DNA of 64,000 nucleotides from Sceloporus undulatus (GCF_019175285.1 NC_056527.1:17662151-17726150); one strand, 5' to 3'; shown: positions 1-11,110, counted from the stretch's first letter. Program-made: numbers and translations. Notes: generated by a model from the sequence alone, not told the origin.

Positions 1-2
1 TT

Positions 3-113
3 GGGGGTGGCGCAGGGTCCATGTACAGTGACGTCAGCACTGGCTTGACGTGGAGGTCTGGCACAGCCAGTTCGGTCTCATACCCAAAACATATGCCTTT
101 GTCCCAGGTGTGA
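3..113 (+). CDS. FZD8: FZD8, C-terminal end of frizzled-8 (partial)
   Basis: The open frame entering from the left edge encodes 36 residues and stops with TGA at 111-113. It starts in a glycine-rich stretch (GGGAGS) followed by MYSDVSTGLTWRSG and ends SYPKHMPLSQV. From memory this is the cytoplasmic tail of vertebrate frizzled-8, where a poly-glycine run precedes the same tail. FZD8 is a seven-pass plasma-membrane Wnt receptor acting with LRP5/6; the cysteine-rich domain and membrane helices lie outside the window. FZD8 is usually a single-exon gene, so this should be the end of that exon. It points toward GJD4 (convergent), as in human. The match is to a short tail only, but it is specific. 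Confidence 0.9.
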   Translation, partial: GGGAGSMYSDVSTGLTWRSGTASSVSYPKHMPLSQV

Positions 114-792
114 AAAGAGGGGGCACCGTGCAACTAAACTCCCTCCTTTTGGCAACAAACTTCCTCATGGCCTCCCCATGTGCAGAACAGTGTGCCATCA
201 CTGGAGGATCCCAAGTGCCACACCGCCTCCCTCTGCCCTCTTTCCTTCATTCCTTGTTTCATGTTCTCATGTGAAGGAACCACCTACTTCAAGCCACACC
301 AGCTTCTTTTGTGGAAAGAGAGACAGGAGTGGAGATCTGTCCAGACCCACAGCTGTCCCCTTGAACTAGCAAGAGACCTTTGGTTGCTGTGAGGAGCTCC
401 CTTGCTTGCTTTCCCCCCTCTTTCCTTCAAACTTAAGAGACAACTTCAGGAAAAGTAGTTGTTGTCCGATTTGACTGTGTTGGGGAGGGGGGAGGTTGGG
501 GAGAAATTCCTTTTTTAAATAAAAAAAAATGGGCAGATGCCTTAAATTCTAACCATGTCTTAATTATATGCCCCCAATAAATACGGGTTTCTTATGTTAA
601 AGGATGTATTTATATAATTATTTGGTACCTTGTACAAAACGTGTAAGATATGTATATAATCCAAAAGTTATACAGTCTGTAAATTTTTTTTTGTTAAAGA
701 AAAAAGTTTAGAGACTTAACCATAACTGCTCCCTCCTAAGAGCAAATATTTGAGTATTCTATTTTGTCAATAAAATGATAAATAATTTTATT
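114..792 (+). other. FZD8: FZD8 3' UTR with polyadenylation signals
   Basis: Non-coding sequence after the FZD8 stop. It becomes strongly AT-rich from about 505 and contains AATAAA at 518-523, 576-581 and 769-774. The last is the best candidate for the main cleavage signal because the sequence after it changes into repeat-bearing intergenic DNA; cleavage would fall near 790. The end is inferred from motif and context. Confidence 0.55.
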
Positions 793-3436
793 GGATGCAG
801 GGGCTCTTCCTGTTGCTGCCCTGGTTCTTTGGGGGGTGTTTTTGGCTGCCTGGAAAATGTGAGGTTTGGGATGTTTAAAAGTTTAATAGGAATAGGAAAA
901 TCAGAATCTGTTTTTGTGGGGATGCTTATTGCATTCTGGTGTTTCTCTAAGTCAGGTGAGGAACATGTGGCCCTCCAGATGTTGTTGGGACTTCAAATCC
1001 CATCACTCCAGCTGGGATGTTGGATGGTCAGGAATTATGGCAGTTGGAATCTGGTGGTAAGACTACATTGCCTTCCAGATTTTAATGAACTACTGTTCCT
1101 GTCATTCTTCACCTTTGGCCATGCTGCTATGGGCCCATGGGAAACTGGAGTCTAACAGCATCTGAAAGGTCACAGATTCACCATTTCTGCTTCCTAAGTC
1201 CTGAGTAGGAAACTTCTCAGCAGAGAGATTTCAGATGTTGCTGGACTCCAGCTCCCATCATCCCTAGCCTTTGATTATACAGGCAGGGGATGATGGGGAC
1301 AGAAGTCCAGCATCACCTGGACAGCTGTTCCATACCTCTAACATAGGAGAGCAGAGTTGGCAAAGCTGTGGCCACCCAAATGCTGTTGCTGGAGTAAGCA
1401 ATTTCTAATCAAGTTAGGAAGCTATAAAGAGCTGAGTATGAGTGAAAACACATGAAGGTACAAGATAACCATTGAGATAACAATCGGCAAGCAGTTTGCC
1501 AGGAATAGTTCCACTTGAGATCTGTGGAGGCTGCAAGAGCGGCATCTGTATCTAAGGCATTAAGCCTCTTGTGTTGTGGTTTTAAGAGCAATTTTGCAAC
1601 CACCAAACTAATGAGGTTAAGTAACTTGGAACAACTATAATTTCTTTCAAAAAGTAATAATGCAAGTACAGCTACTTACTCCCCATAGACGTAGATGGGA
1701 CTTGTGGAACTTGGGCAAGTTAAAACATTTTTGGGACTGCAATTTCTAGACTCCTCAGCCAGCCTGGAGGATTCTGGCAGTTTCAGCTCCCAGAAAGTTT
1801 CACTTCCCCATTCCTTGCTATCTCCATTCTTTGCTATCATTTCTACGTAGTAGGATTTTTATTTTATTTTTAAAGACATTCGTCTCTCCCCTGTTTGTTA
1901 TGACTTCAGCTCAATGAATGTTGCTTTAGGAATGTGGGAGACAAGGTATCCTGTGTGTTGTCCATGCTTGTTTTGGTAAGCACCTGCTGCTTCAGCAGGC
2001 TGAGACAGAGATTTTAAAGCTGGTGCATGACAGAAGACGGAGACTTGTCAGGGGACTTTATTTTTATTTTATAGTCTCCTAAATCCACTTGGAGATAGAG
2101 CATGATCTTAACTGCTCATACTCACATACATCAGATGCCTCCCTCTTGGGAAATATTGTCCTTCCATCAATACTAATTGGTTGGAGTAGGAGGCTGTGGC
2201 ATTAAGAGAATGCTTTATTTAAAACCAGTTTGAACTTTTTACCTGTCTACCCCAGTTGCTTAGAACATCATTCCTTTAAAAATGGAGAAGGGGGGAGGAC
2301 TAAATGAATAGGGTTAATCTGTAGGGATCTCTGTTCCTTTTGAGTCTGCCAAAAACTTTGATCTTTTCTCTAAATGTGATGTATAGAGGTTGTTAGGTCC
2401 TTTTAAAAGAAGTCTTCCTGACCAGTTTCTCTTGTTGTAGACCAGTTGGCCACCATGGAGCCTCAAGTTCTTCAATTGAAAGAATGTTGGGGCTATTAAT
2501 TTTTTAATTTTTTTTATTTTTAAAGGAGTCTTGTAACAGTTAGTGAACATGAGAGGAACAAGAGAGAAACAGCCTTTTAAACAGCTTCGCTTGGCATTGT
2601 TAGCCAGACTGCAGGCAGTAAGGCCCAAGGTTAGAGTATTATAATGGGATGTGGAGCAAGGAGGTGGAAGAAAGGAGGGGGTGATGCCCATGAATGCTCT
2701 ACAGGTGGTCTGCTTGCTTAGAATTGCCCCAATTTAAAGTATTTTTTCCCTTTGTCAACCAATTCTATTCCAATTTTTTTCTCTTTGCCTAAAGAACTAT
2801 TCTGAACGAGACTGTGTGCTTTTGTTTTTAAAGAAGTCTTCTGTCATTCAAGTCCCTTTTGCACTGTTCCATAGTTTTAAATTCCAGGTTTCAGTGCTCC
2901 AAAAACTGTTTTCATATTTCCCAGTCATGAATGGCTGAACATCCTGAGATGGCAAGAAGCAGTTCATGTTTTCATACTTCCTGCTTCCTTTAGATATGCC
3001 ATAAAGATTTTAAACAGCTCAGTTTCCCTCTCAGCAGTAAAAAAAAAAAAAAAAAAGGACCTCAGAACCCTTGGTTAGTTCATGAAGAGCTGGCAGCTAT
3101 TTGTCTTAAGAACATAATCACAAACTGCAGTTGAGGTTTTAGACTAGTGAGGAAGGGGCACAGGTTGGGAAAGTTACTTTTTAGACTGCAGCTCCCAGAA
3201 TCCCACAGCCAGCATGGTTTGTGGCCTTGCTGATGGAGCGATACTTGGAATTTTAGTCCAAGGTGGTAACTTTTCCAAGCTCTAGGAAAGGAGAGGATTC
3301 TTTAGGGAGTTGTTGCTCCAGTTATGTTGCTCCAGTTCTTAATTGAAATAGTGCATGCCTTGTGATGGTAATAAGTGAAAGTTGAGTTGATTTAACATTC
3401 ATTTGTCAGAACTTGGAACTTATATTTCTTCTTCCA
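793..3436. other. Intergenic DNA with decayed inverted-repeat elements
   Basis: No gene is seen. Fragments of small inverted-repeat DNA transposons (pieces reading like CTCCAGATGTTGTTGG or GACTGCAGCTCCCAGAATC, often with both arms) lie at about 951-1085, 1222-1335, 1700-1800 and 3160-3290. An 18-base poly-A run lies at 3039-3056. The remainder is unique-looking AT-rich sequence. Open frames here are short and resemble no family I know. Confidence 0.6.
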
Positions 3437-3535
3437 CTGTTGTCATTGTGTGCCTTCAAGTCATTTCCAATTTATGGCAACCCTAAGGCAAACAGGGTTT
3501 CTTGGCCAGATTTCCGCTGTGATAAATACCCCAGT
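3437..3535 (-). repeat. tRNA-derived CORE-like SINE, tail fragment
   Basis: The plus strand reads GTGTGCCTTCAAGTCATTTC then ATGGCAACCCTAAGGC and a GGGTTTCTTGGCCAGATTT block. This is the 3' half of the SINE family complete at 4945-5159 and 9073-9312, in minus orientation. The tRNA-like head is missing. Confidence 0.7.
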
Positions 3536-4612
3536 CCAGCCTTCTTCGAACTAGCAATCTCCTAGTGTTTTGACTGTAACTCTCATCATCTTGGCTAGCA
3601 TGGGCACTGGTGTGACTGATGGAACGTGTAGGCCGAGCCATGTAAAGGGCTACCAGGTTGAGGAAGGCAGCACTTAAGAACAGGCGGCTTCTAAAAACCA
3701 CAGGGGGAAAAAAATCTAAGAATTGTGCTAGTATAAACGAAAGCATACGTTGGGAACCAACTTCCTTTTGTGTTCTATACTTTTTCTGGCTCCTTTATGA
3801 GTTCAGCTGCCAAAGCAGGATACAACCTGCTGGAGTAAAATAGCACAGTCAGCAACAGCAACAAAAAAGTGAGGTGGGTGGAAAGTAAGGCTGTTGCTTT
3901 GACTTGTCAATGCGGTATGTAGCTCGGGGTGTATGTTTTCGAGCAATTAAAAGCACTTAAAGCACTTAGTGAAAAAGCACAATTCTTTGCAAAAGGAATT
4001 CATCCAGTATTCAATACTGTACCATTTGTTGCTTTGAAATAAGACATTGTGATGCCATGAAAACTAAAGGCATGGAGCGGGAGGGGAACAACACTTTTTG
4101 GACAATCATTGGTCCTCATAATTAATTACAAAAGTGGTGAGTTTTCCTCCATGTTTGGTGCCTTTTACCCCCACTTTCAGGTAGCTGGGGGGGTTGGACA
4201 ACGTAAATCGAATCAATGGTAGGTTCATGACAGTGCTGGGGTGTCTTACATTGAAAACAAGCTATGTTGGAACAGTTGTCAAATTGTCAAAAGGAAATTA
4301 TTTTGACTATTATTTGCAATATTCAAATAAGTGTTCGTTGCAACTGACAGATAGTCCAAAGTGTGTCTGGCAGGAGGAAAAGAGTGAGAAAAGTTACTCC
4401 AGTAGTTTAGAAAAGAAACATCCCATTGAGGAAAAGTGAGGGACTAGTGCCACCCTCCGGCCACACAAAAGATGAAACAGATCTGAGCAAAATAGCAACA
4501 TAGCAGGCTGTTTTCTGTGGAATCAGACCATTGGACCATTACTCTGAAATGAGATGTATTCAGGGAGATAAGTCTAAGGTGGCTAATAATTATGGTTGAA
4601 TTTTACTAATGC

Positions 4613-4736
4613 TTGCATTCACTTGTGGTTTTGATTTGCCTGTTAACTTATGGTGACCCCATTAATTTCATAAGCGTTTTCTTAGTCAAGGAATACTCAG
4701 TTCCTCCTTCTGGAGTAGAGCCTACAGCACCTGGTA
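4613..4736 (-). repeat. 5S-rRNA-derived SINE, tail fragment
   Basis: Minus-oriented 3' portion of the SINE family seen better at 27244-27470 and 52236-52458: TTATGGTGACCCCATTAATT, a CAAGGAATACTCAGTTCCT block, then GCCTACAGCACCTGGTATT. The 5S-like head is absent. An imperfect AAT/AAC microsatellite follows at about 4737-4777. Confidence 0.65.
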
Positions 4737-4944
4737 TTATAATAATAATAATAACAACAACAACAACAATAATAATTTGGCAGAGGGATAATTAGTGGGG
4801 TTTTTCTAGATTAATTACTATGGAATAAAAACCTGATTTTTAATGTGAATCTCTGCAGGTTTTCTTCCTTGCATCCTGCTTGGTATTACTGAATGTGTTT
4901 GGGACTCCAGCAATTGCACTGAGCCCTGAGTCTAATCTCAAAGT

Positions 4945-5159
4945 TATTGTTGTTTGTTGTGTACCTTCAAGTCATTTCTGATTTATGTTGATCCTAAGGC
5001 AAATGTATCACAGGGTTTTCTTAGCAAGGTTTGTTCTTGGAGGCTGAGAGAGTGTGACTTGCCCAAGGTCACCCACTGGGTTTCCATTGACAGGGATTTG
5101 AGCCCTGGTCTCCAGAGTCCTAGTCTAGCATCCAAACCACTATGCCACATTGGCTCTCT
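4945..5159 (-). repeat. tRNA-derived CORE-like SINE, near full length
   Basis: Read on the minus strand it begins with a tRNA-like head (GCATAGTGGTTTGGATGC, an A-box region), a decayed B box (GGGCTCAAATCCC), a CORE-like block (GTGACCTTGGGCAAGTCAC, also typical of MIR-type SINEs), and a tail ending in TTGAAGGTACACAACAAAC. At least five other copies are in the window. Confidence 0.8.
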
Positions 5160-5206
5160 CAAAGGTATACTGTTTGGCTAATCATTTTGGAAGCTCTCCC
5201 AAGAGG

Positions 5207-5222
5207 GTAACACCAAAAGTTT
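5207..5222 (+). repeat. Target-site duplication, left copy, of the L1/U6 insertion
   Basis: GTAACACCAAAAGTTT occurs here and again at 6445-6460, bracketing the whole L1 plus U6 segment. The first G at the right copy is shared with the U6 sequence, so the duplication is 15 or 16 bp, a usual length for L1 integration. Confidence 0.85.
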
Positions 5223-6391
5223 TTTTTTAAATATTTTTTATTGATTTTCTTCACATAGTTACATTTGTCATATATTTTTTGTACATACATTGTATTTGTT
5301 TTCAGAACTCTATGCTGTTAGAGTTGCTGAATACAGATGTTATTACAGTCTTCCCAAAACGTACATATTCCACTACATTAATAAATATTTCATTAATAAA
5401 TCTTCCATTCCAGAGATATTCCTAAAACAAAAAATATCAAACATTCCTACATTTCTGATGAGGTGAATATCATAGGTGTTATTTCCTATATTCAATCCAA
5501 TATTTTATTACAGGGAGCCATTCTGTTTCTCTTTTTTCCTTTTTTTCATTATTTATTAAAGCCGTCAGAGTGTCCATGTCTTTATACTCTATTATTTTAT
5601 CTAACCAGTCTTCTATTGTCGGCATATTTTTTGTCTTCCAAGTTCTTGCTATTAAGATTCTAGCCGCCGTAATTAGATAAAGGATGACTCTCCAGGAAGA
5701 TTTTTCCAGTTTTTCTCCTAAAAAGGATGTCATATTTAGTAAATAAAGTTCCGGGGATAAAGGATATTGTGTGTTAAATATTTCTTGAATGCATTTGTGG
5801 ATTTTATACCAAATTTTTTTGATTTTTTGACATGACCACCACATGTGATAGTAAGAACCTTTTTCTATCTGACACTTCCAACACCTCTCTTCCTTTAAGT
5901 TATAACAATTAGCTATCCTAACCGGTGTGTAATACCATCTGTTCACTATTTTAATGTAATTCTCTCTAAGATCTTGAGATGCAGTGAATTTGTAGGACTT
6001 TTTCCAGGATTGTTCCCAGTTCTCAAAAGCTATATCGTGTCCCATTTCTTGTGCCCATTTGATCATGTGTGTGGTGACTGTCTCTTGTTCTAATTCTCTC
6101 CTTAAAAATAATTTATATAGTTTAGATATCTTTCCTTTATCTCCATCACGTATTATTTTATCTAATTCATTAATTTCTTTCTCGAAGCCTTCACTATTTT
6201 GATCTTTTTTAAATCTTTGTGTTATTTGTAAATATTCAAACCATGTTATCCTTTTCCCATTCTCTTCCAGAGAATCTTTTGGCTTTAGTCTTACATTACC
6301 ATCTCTTTCTTGTACCCATAAATCTTTATATATAATCCATCTGTCTTTCTCTTTCCTTCCCAATATGCCAAAGGCTTCATCTATTGAAACC
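5223..6391 (-). mobile_element. L1 LINE, 5'-truncated 3' end with ORF2 C-terminus
   Basis: A minus-strand frame of 306 codons (6399-5479, its first codons lying in the adjoining U6 piece) encodes the C-terminal end of an L1 ORF2. It contains the cysteine/histidine motif CWKC...GSYYHMWWSC at about residues 174-190, then KIWYKIHKCIQEI and an AARILIARTWK segment, as expected downstream of the L1 reverse transcriptase. A 3' UTR and an A-rich tail (poly-T on plus at about 5219-5228) follow. Endonuclease and reverse transcriptase are missing through 5' truncation. The long unbroken frame suggests a fairly young insertion. At its 5' end it joins directly to a U6 snRNA piece in opposite orientation. 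Confidence 0.88.
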
Positions 6392-6435
<44 letters not shown>

Positions 6436-6445
6436 GGCCCCTGCG
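6392..6445 (+). pseudogene. U6 snRNA fragment fused to L1
   Basis: These 54 bases match vertebrate U6 snRNA nucleotides 14-67 without a mismatch, compared with the human U6 sequence from memory (CAGCACATATACTAAAATTG at the start, AGCATGGCCCCTGCG at the end). They include the ACAGAGA box. The 5' stem-loop bases 1-13 and everything after nucleotide 67 are missing, and no polymerase III promoter is visible upstream because an L1 body lies there. It is a retrotransposed fragment, not a working gene. Confidence 0.93.
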
Positions 6446-6460
6446 TAACACCAAAAGTTT
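6445..6460 (+). repeat. Target-site duplication, right copy, of the L1/U6 insertion
   Basis: Second copy of GTAACACCAAAAGTTT (see 5207-5222), immediately after the U6 piece. Confidence 0.85.
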
Positions 6461-6884
6461 ATCAACGCCTCCACTTGTTGAGCTTGCCTTCTTTGTCTGG
6501 GCTGAGATCCTGGTACTTTCCCAAAAGAAAAAAGCCCTGCACCCATCATTTGTTTTGACTCAGATTTCAAGAGACTTCTTTGACTGAACTCCTCTGCACT
6601 TGTTTTAACTGTAAACCTCTATAGATAAAGCTGGTAGTATATATTATACAGCATATTCCTGCACAGGCTTATTTAGAAGTAAACCCCATGGTGTACTTCC
6701 TACTGCATTTGGGATTGGATCAGTTTAAGTGATTCCAGTCTTACAATTAGCAAAGTGTCAAAATTATTCTGCATGACAAACTAATGCAGCATATTTCCAC
6801 AGCGGACATTGCTGAATGCTTTATGAAACTTCCCATTTACTAAGCTTGTTTTATTAGACTGGGTTAGTCCTCTTATATCATGGA

Positions 6885-6998
6885 CGGGAATTATACAGTC
6901 CTCCAGATATTGTTGGACTGCAGCTCCCAGCAGCCCTACCAGCATAGCCAATGGTGAGGAATGCAGGGAGTTGCAGTCCAATATCATCTAGGAGTCTG
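6885..6998. repeat. Inverted-repeat DNA transposon remnant
   Basis: The arms CTCCAGATATTGTTGGACTG and CAGTCCAATATCATCTAGGAG face each other around a short centre, with CAGCTCCCAGCAGCCC inside. It belongs to the common squamate family of small palindromic elements, several of which are scattered through the window. Confidence 0.6.
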
Positions 6999-7126
6999 CA
7001 GAGTCCCTGCAACTTCCCACATATACACACTCATACTTTCTCCAAAGATGGAAAGCTTGAAGTTCATCATTCCTTCTGCCATTGCTTTGGAAGACCCATG
7101 TTCTCTGGACAAAGATCTTGGGTTTG

Positions 7127-7127
7127 C

Positions 7128-7158
<31 letters not shown>

Positions 7159-7172
7159 CTCTCTTTTCTTTT
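7127..7172 (+). repeat. TTTC microsatellite
   Basis: A run of TTTC units, slightly interrupted by TCTC near its right end, in unique-looking intergenic DNA. Confidence 0.9.
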
Positions 7173-7420
7173 TGAGGGGAGCCTTTCCAGGGCCACAAAA
7201 ATGCAGTTTTTCCTGGTCAGGAAGGTTCTTCAGCATAATCTTTGCTTTACTGGGCTTTTGGTTTAGTTACCACGGTCCATTAACAAACTACAATGAAGCA
7301 GACACTGTGGAAACAAATCCACTCTTTGTAGATATTACTTAAGTACTAGGACGTGTTGATTTTTTCCCCCCATTTGCAGATACAGAGGAGCTATCATTTG
7401 GGGGAAATTGTGCAGGGGCT

Positions 7421-7548
7421 CATTATTATTTATTCATATAGCGCCATAAGCTTCTATGGTGCTTTACAGATACAATAAATTCAAAACATTAAATCCTGCC
7501 AGAGGCATACAATTGAAGGAATAATAAAATATAAAACTATATAATAAT
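7421..7548 (-). mobile_element. L2-type LINE 3' tail fragment
   Basis: TTATTATTATTTATTCATAT followed by GCGCCATAAGCTTCTATGG and GTGCTTTACAGATACAATAA. On the minus strand this is the usual 3' end of vertebrate L2/CR1-clade LINEs: a GCGCTATA-like motif then an ATT microsatellite tail. No coding part remains. The exact family is not assignable by eye. Confidence 0.5.
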
Positions 7549-7772
7549 TATAACAGATTCACACAAGACAGTTATATTGCTATGTTTCCACCTTAAATGC
7601 CATGGTTTCACCCTGTGGAATCCTGAGGTTTGAAGTTCTGTGAGGCACTAGAGCTCTCTGGATGAGAATTCGGTGTATCCCTCCTTAAATTGCCTGTTCC
7701 AAGAGTCCATATTATAGAACCATGGTGGTTAAAATAAAACCATAGCACTTTAACAGGGCAGTGTGAACGGGG
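7549..7772. repeat. Inverted-repeat MITE (TTCACAC...ATAGCACT family)
   Basis: The arms AGATTCACACAAGACAGTTA and CCATAGCACTTTAACAGGGC are imperfect inverted repeats, with GGAATCCTGAGGTTTGAAG and AGGCACTAGAGCTCTCTGG between. Other copies lie at 8795-8945 and 62591-62810. It looks like a non-autonomous DNA transposon. Confidence 0.55.
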
Positions 7773-7837
7773 CCCAGGTTTTGCTGATGAACAGTAAACT
7801 TCGGTGTAAAATATTTAATGGATTGACGCTGTTTGTA

Positions 7838-7990
7838 CATTTCACTCCTAAGTACTTGGATGGGAGACCAACGGATACCAGGTGCTTTACACTATATTTC
7901 AGGAGAACTAGCAAAACCACGTCTTGTGTATTCCTTGCATAAGAAAACCCTATGAAATTCATGGGGTTGCCTTAAATCAACAGGTGACAT
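7838..7990 (+). repeat. 5S-rRNA-derived SINE, partial
   Basis: It begins in the 5S-like head at CTAAGTACTTGGATGGGAGA, close to the end of vertebrate 5S rRNA, continues through a GATACCAGGTGCTTTACAC block and the unrelated body, and ends GACATGGAGGCACATAC. The first half of the 5S-like region is missing or decayed. Confidence 0.75.
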
Positions 7991-8042
7991 GGAGGCACAT
8001 ACCCAATAGAAGGAACTAGCAAAAACATACTCCTTTCATAGT

Positions 8043-8170
8043 ATCTTCTTGGCAAGATTTGTTCCAAAAGGATTTGCCTTTGCCCTCCTCTGAGGCTGAG
8101 AGAGCGTGACTTGCCCAAGGTCACCCAGTGGGTTTCCATGCCCAAGCAAGGATTCAAACCAGTGTATCTC
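8043..8170 (-). repeat. tRNA-derived CORE-like SINE, partial
   Basis: Minus-oriented copy: CTTGGCAAGATTTGTTCC, then the block CTGAGAGAGCGTGACTTGCC and CCCAAGGTCACCCAGTGGG, ending in a decayed tRNA-like head. Confidence 0.75.
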
Positions 8171-8235
8171 ATAGTAATAAGCACACATGTAGTTAGCAAC
8201 ATAATGGGCATGGAGATTAGTTTTCAGCCACTTCA

Positions 8236-8400
8236 CATTTATTATTATTAACCTTTATTTATAAAGCGCTGTAAATTTACACAGCGCTGTACATACAATC
8301 TTTTAGTTAGACGGTTCCCTGCCCTCAGGCTTACAATCTAAGACATTTCCTAGAAAACATGACACTACCATTTCAACAGTCATGTTGCTGATCCATGTAG
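8236..8400 (-). mobile_element. L2-type LINE 3' tail fragment
   Basis: TTATTATTATTAACCTTTAT then AAGCGCTGTAAATTTACACA and the TTAGACGGTTCCCTGCCCTC block. Same family as 12590-12765 and 39445-39750, here in minus orientation. Only 3' UTR is left. Confidence 0.6.
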
Positions 8401-8794
8401 CATAAAATTGTGATCCAATCTCCTGCCAAGACAGGGACTTCACTATAATAGGATCCTCAACAGGTGCTTACCCCAGCCTCTGCTTAAAATTTTCAAATAG
8501 TGAACCTCTGAGTGGCAAAGCTTAATAAATGACGTCTCCTTTTCTTCCAAAACTGGGGCCCAATAAATTAAAGATAGATAGAAACAAGTATAATAAAATT
8601 ACAACATTGTCATATTAAAACATAATCAAGCAAACTATTCCAACACTATTGAATTAAAAAACAAATTAAAAACACATCATCAATTCATGAAAAGCCTTTT
8701 GAATGCAGTCAGTCCATCTCTGAAAGCCCATCAGAAGAAAAAGGTCTTTGCTTGCCAGTGGAAGCACAACAGGGATATGGGGCAGATTAAAATC

Positions 8795-8945
8795 ATGGGT
8801 TCTTTCACACAACACAGTTATAGCACTATGGTTCCCATTTGAATTGTGGCTGCAACCTATGGAATTCTGGGATTTCTAGTTTGGTGGGGCACTAGAGCTC
8901 TCTAGCAGAGAATTCAAGTGGAATCATAGTACTATAAGTACGAAT
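8795..8945. repeat. Inverted-repeat MITE (TTCACAC...ATAGCACT family)
   Basis: GTTCTTTCACACAACACAGT with TTATAGCACTATGGTTCC faces GGAATCATAGTACTATAAG. Same family as 7549-7772. Confidence 0.6.
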
Positions 8946-9072
8946 AAGGCTGGTAGGGGAAGTAAGAAATGGGTGACACCTGCTGTAACTTTTCTACACA
9001 ACTACTGAAAGGAGACGAGCCCTGTCCTTTATTGCACTTGGCATCCCTTGCTATATAGAGAGTGTGCTATAG

Positions 9073-9312
9073 AGAGGCAGCATGGCACAGTGGTATGAGT
9101 GTTTGACTCTGAAGACCAGGGTTCAATTCCCTGCTCAAACATGTAAATACATTGGGTGACCCTAGGTGAGCGACACTCTCTCAGCCTCAGAGGAAGGTAA
9201 TGGCAAACCTCTCCTGAACAAATCTTGCCAAGAAACACCCATGACAAGGTTGCCTTAGGGTCACCATAAGTCAGAAATAACTTGAAGACACACAACAATA
9301 ACAACAACTCTA
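9073..9312 (+). repeat. tRNA-derived CORE-like SINE, near full length
   Basis: The head GGCAGCATGGCACAGTGGTA holds the A-box region, GGGTTCAATTCC is a good B box, then come CTCTCTCAGCCTCAGAGGAA, ACAAATCTTGCCAAGAAA and CACCATAAGTCAGAAATAAC, ending in a short ACAACAATAACAAC tail. It is the best-preserved plus-oriented copy of this family here. Confidence 0.85.
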
Positions 9313-9436
9313 GCAATAAATACATAGTGTGAAAGGTCCCTGATCTAACACCCAGAACAGAGAATGACAAAAATTAATCCTTACCACCCTCAACTGATCA
9401 AAAATGGAAAGTCATCTGTTTTAGCCCATATCAGCC

Positions 9437-9665
9437 TCAGAGGCTGATGCTACACTGTAGAATTAATGCAGTTTGACACTGTTTTATCTGTCATGGCTCC
9501 ATTCCAATGGAATACTGGGATTAGTCGTTTGTAGTGGCACCAGCACTCTGACAGAGAAGGCTAAATATCTCACGAAACTAAAAATCCCAGAATTCCATAG
9601 AATGGAGCCATATAAGTGGAAATGATGTAAAGCTGCATTAATTTTGCAGTGTGGATGGATGCAGC
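9437..9665. repeat. Palindromic MITE (CTACACTGTAGAA family)
   Basis: CTACACTGTAGAATTAATGC on the left and TGCATTAATTTTGCAGTGTG on the right are imperfect inverted repeats. The arms continue inward through ATGGCTCCAT.. and ..ATGGAGCCAT. Better copy at 15279-15500. Confidence 0.7.
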
Positions 9666-11110
9666 CAGTTTGCACAGATGGGTTGCCCATAAGGGTTAGT
9701 TTAACCTGGGGAGAAATGAACCAAATTGTTCTGACAACCTGACCAAGTTTAAGTCTGGGAAGAAATGGGTCCAATTGTTCTGAAAAGTTTGCCAAAGTTC
9801 TCTGACAGCAAAAGCTCCAAGAGGATTCAACTCTCTTCTAATATGTGTGGATCCTCATGCCATCCACTCAGAAAGGAACATCCGACAAGAAAGATCCCAG
9901 AACAGTCCCCAAGATGGAAATCAATGAAAAAGACAGGTAACTTTCCCAAGTTTTATCAGTCCTTTTGTAACTATGCCAAGGATAAAGGGCACAGAATTGT
10001 TTGCGATGCCCTCTGCTGGCACACAGTGATAGAATGCCTATAATTATTCTAAAAGATATTTTATAGATCTTCCAATTATATTCCAAACCCATTTAAATTA
10101 TAATTCTATAAATATCTGTTTTTAACCTGTATAGGGTACGACACATACATAAAAATATTTTCAGTTTACTACACAACCAGAGAGATAATATTTAAATTAA
10201 GCCTAATATATAAATGTAAATTCTATGGAATGTTATGCAGATGAATAACAGTATTTCTAAAATCTCTGGCTGAGCCACTGTTTGCATTAAGGGGCACCAT
10301 AAATGGGTTGTGATTATTCACACTTATATATGCTGAACGAGTGAAAATGTAAAGTGTACCAAGGGTCCTGGTGTTGTAAACTTTTTAACATCTGTGTATA
10401 ATTGTATCCCACATTTACTTAAATTCCAATGAAAATAATATGGATGCAATGCTTCAGAAGACAGGTTTCTATCATATACCAAAGAGAGAGCCCCCGTTTC
10501 AGTTTAAATTTTAAGATTTAAAAACAGCCTTGCTTTCAGCCTGAAAAATTCTCCCAAAGTGTGAAGCTGCAGGTCATTGCTGACCAATTTAATTGTGAAT
10601 TTTCACTGTCAGAACCATTCCTGAATTTTACTGGGTTTTTAATTTGCCATTCTACATTGGAGACTTGAAACCAGGCAGCCCTTTTCAGTTCCTCTAGAGA
10701 GCAGTATGTCCATTTCATAGTTTTTGGTAGAATGCTTTGCTTGGTAATAGCATGAAGCATAATTTGCTCTCTGTAAGATATGAACTTAAATTGTGCAAGG
10801 CTGTAAATCATGCAGACAGCACAAAGCTTGGAAACATTACTCTGTTGGACTACAACCCACAAATCCCCCAGCCAGCATAGGTAAAGTAACTTTTCCAAGC
10901 TTTAGTGGAGTCATCATACCTGACAAAACAGACACCCTTTTTCATAACTCATTCCCTCTACAGGGCTGGGGGATAAATACGCAAAAATATTGAGTACATA
11001 AAAACAGAGATAACTTACCTTGCAAAGGAATTCACCTATTTGATTTTTCCACATTTTGATGTTTTGTTGTTTAGATTTACAGTACAGGTCCATGTTGTTT
11101 TTGTTTTTAT
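9666..11110. other. Intergenic DNA, mostly unique AT-rich sequence
   Basis: No gene is recognised. About 10020-10500 is repeat-free by eye and strongly AT-rich. A 120-codon open frame on the minus strand (10898-10536) has no recognisable domain and is probably chance. One inverted-repeat fragment (GGACTACAACCCACAAATCC) lies at 10840-10905. Confidence 0.5.

Noticed and set aside
775-1155. 126-codon open frame on the plus strand after FZD8
   Set aside because: It runs from the FZD8 polyadenylation signal into inverted-repeat remnants and shows no domain or similarity.
6392-6445. A working U6 snRNA gene
   Set aside because: Only nucleotides 14-67 are present, L1 sequence replaces the promoter, and target duplications mark it as a retroinsertion.
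9073-9135. A tRNA gene (good A and B boxes)
   Set aside because: No cloverleaf 3' half or anticodon stem; it is the head of a SINE repeated elsewhere in the window.
10536-10898. 120-codon minus-strand open frame as a possible gene
   Set aside because: No recognisable motif, no splice or promoter context, and it overlaps an inverted-repeat remnant.
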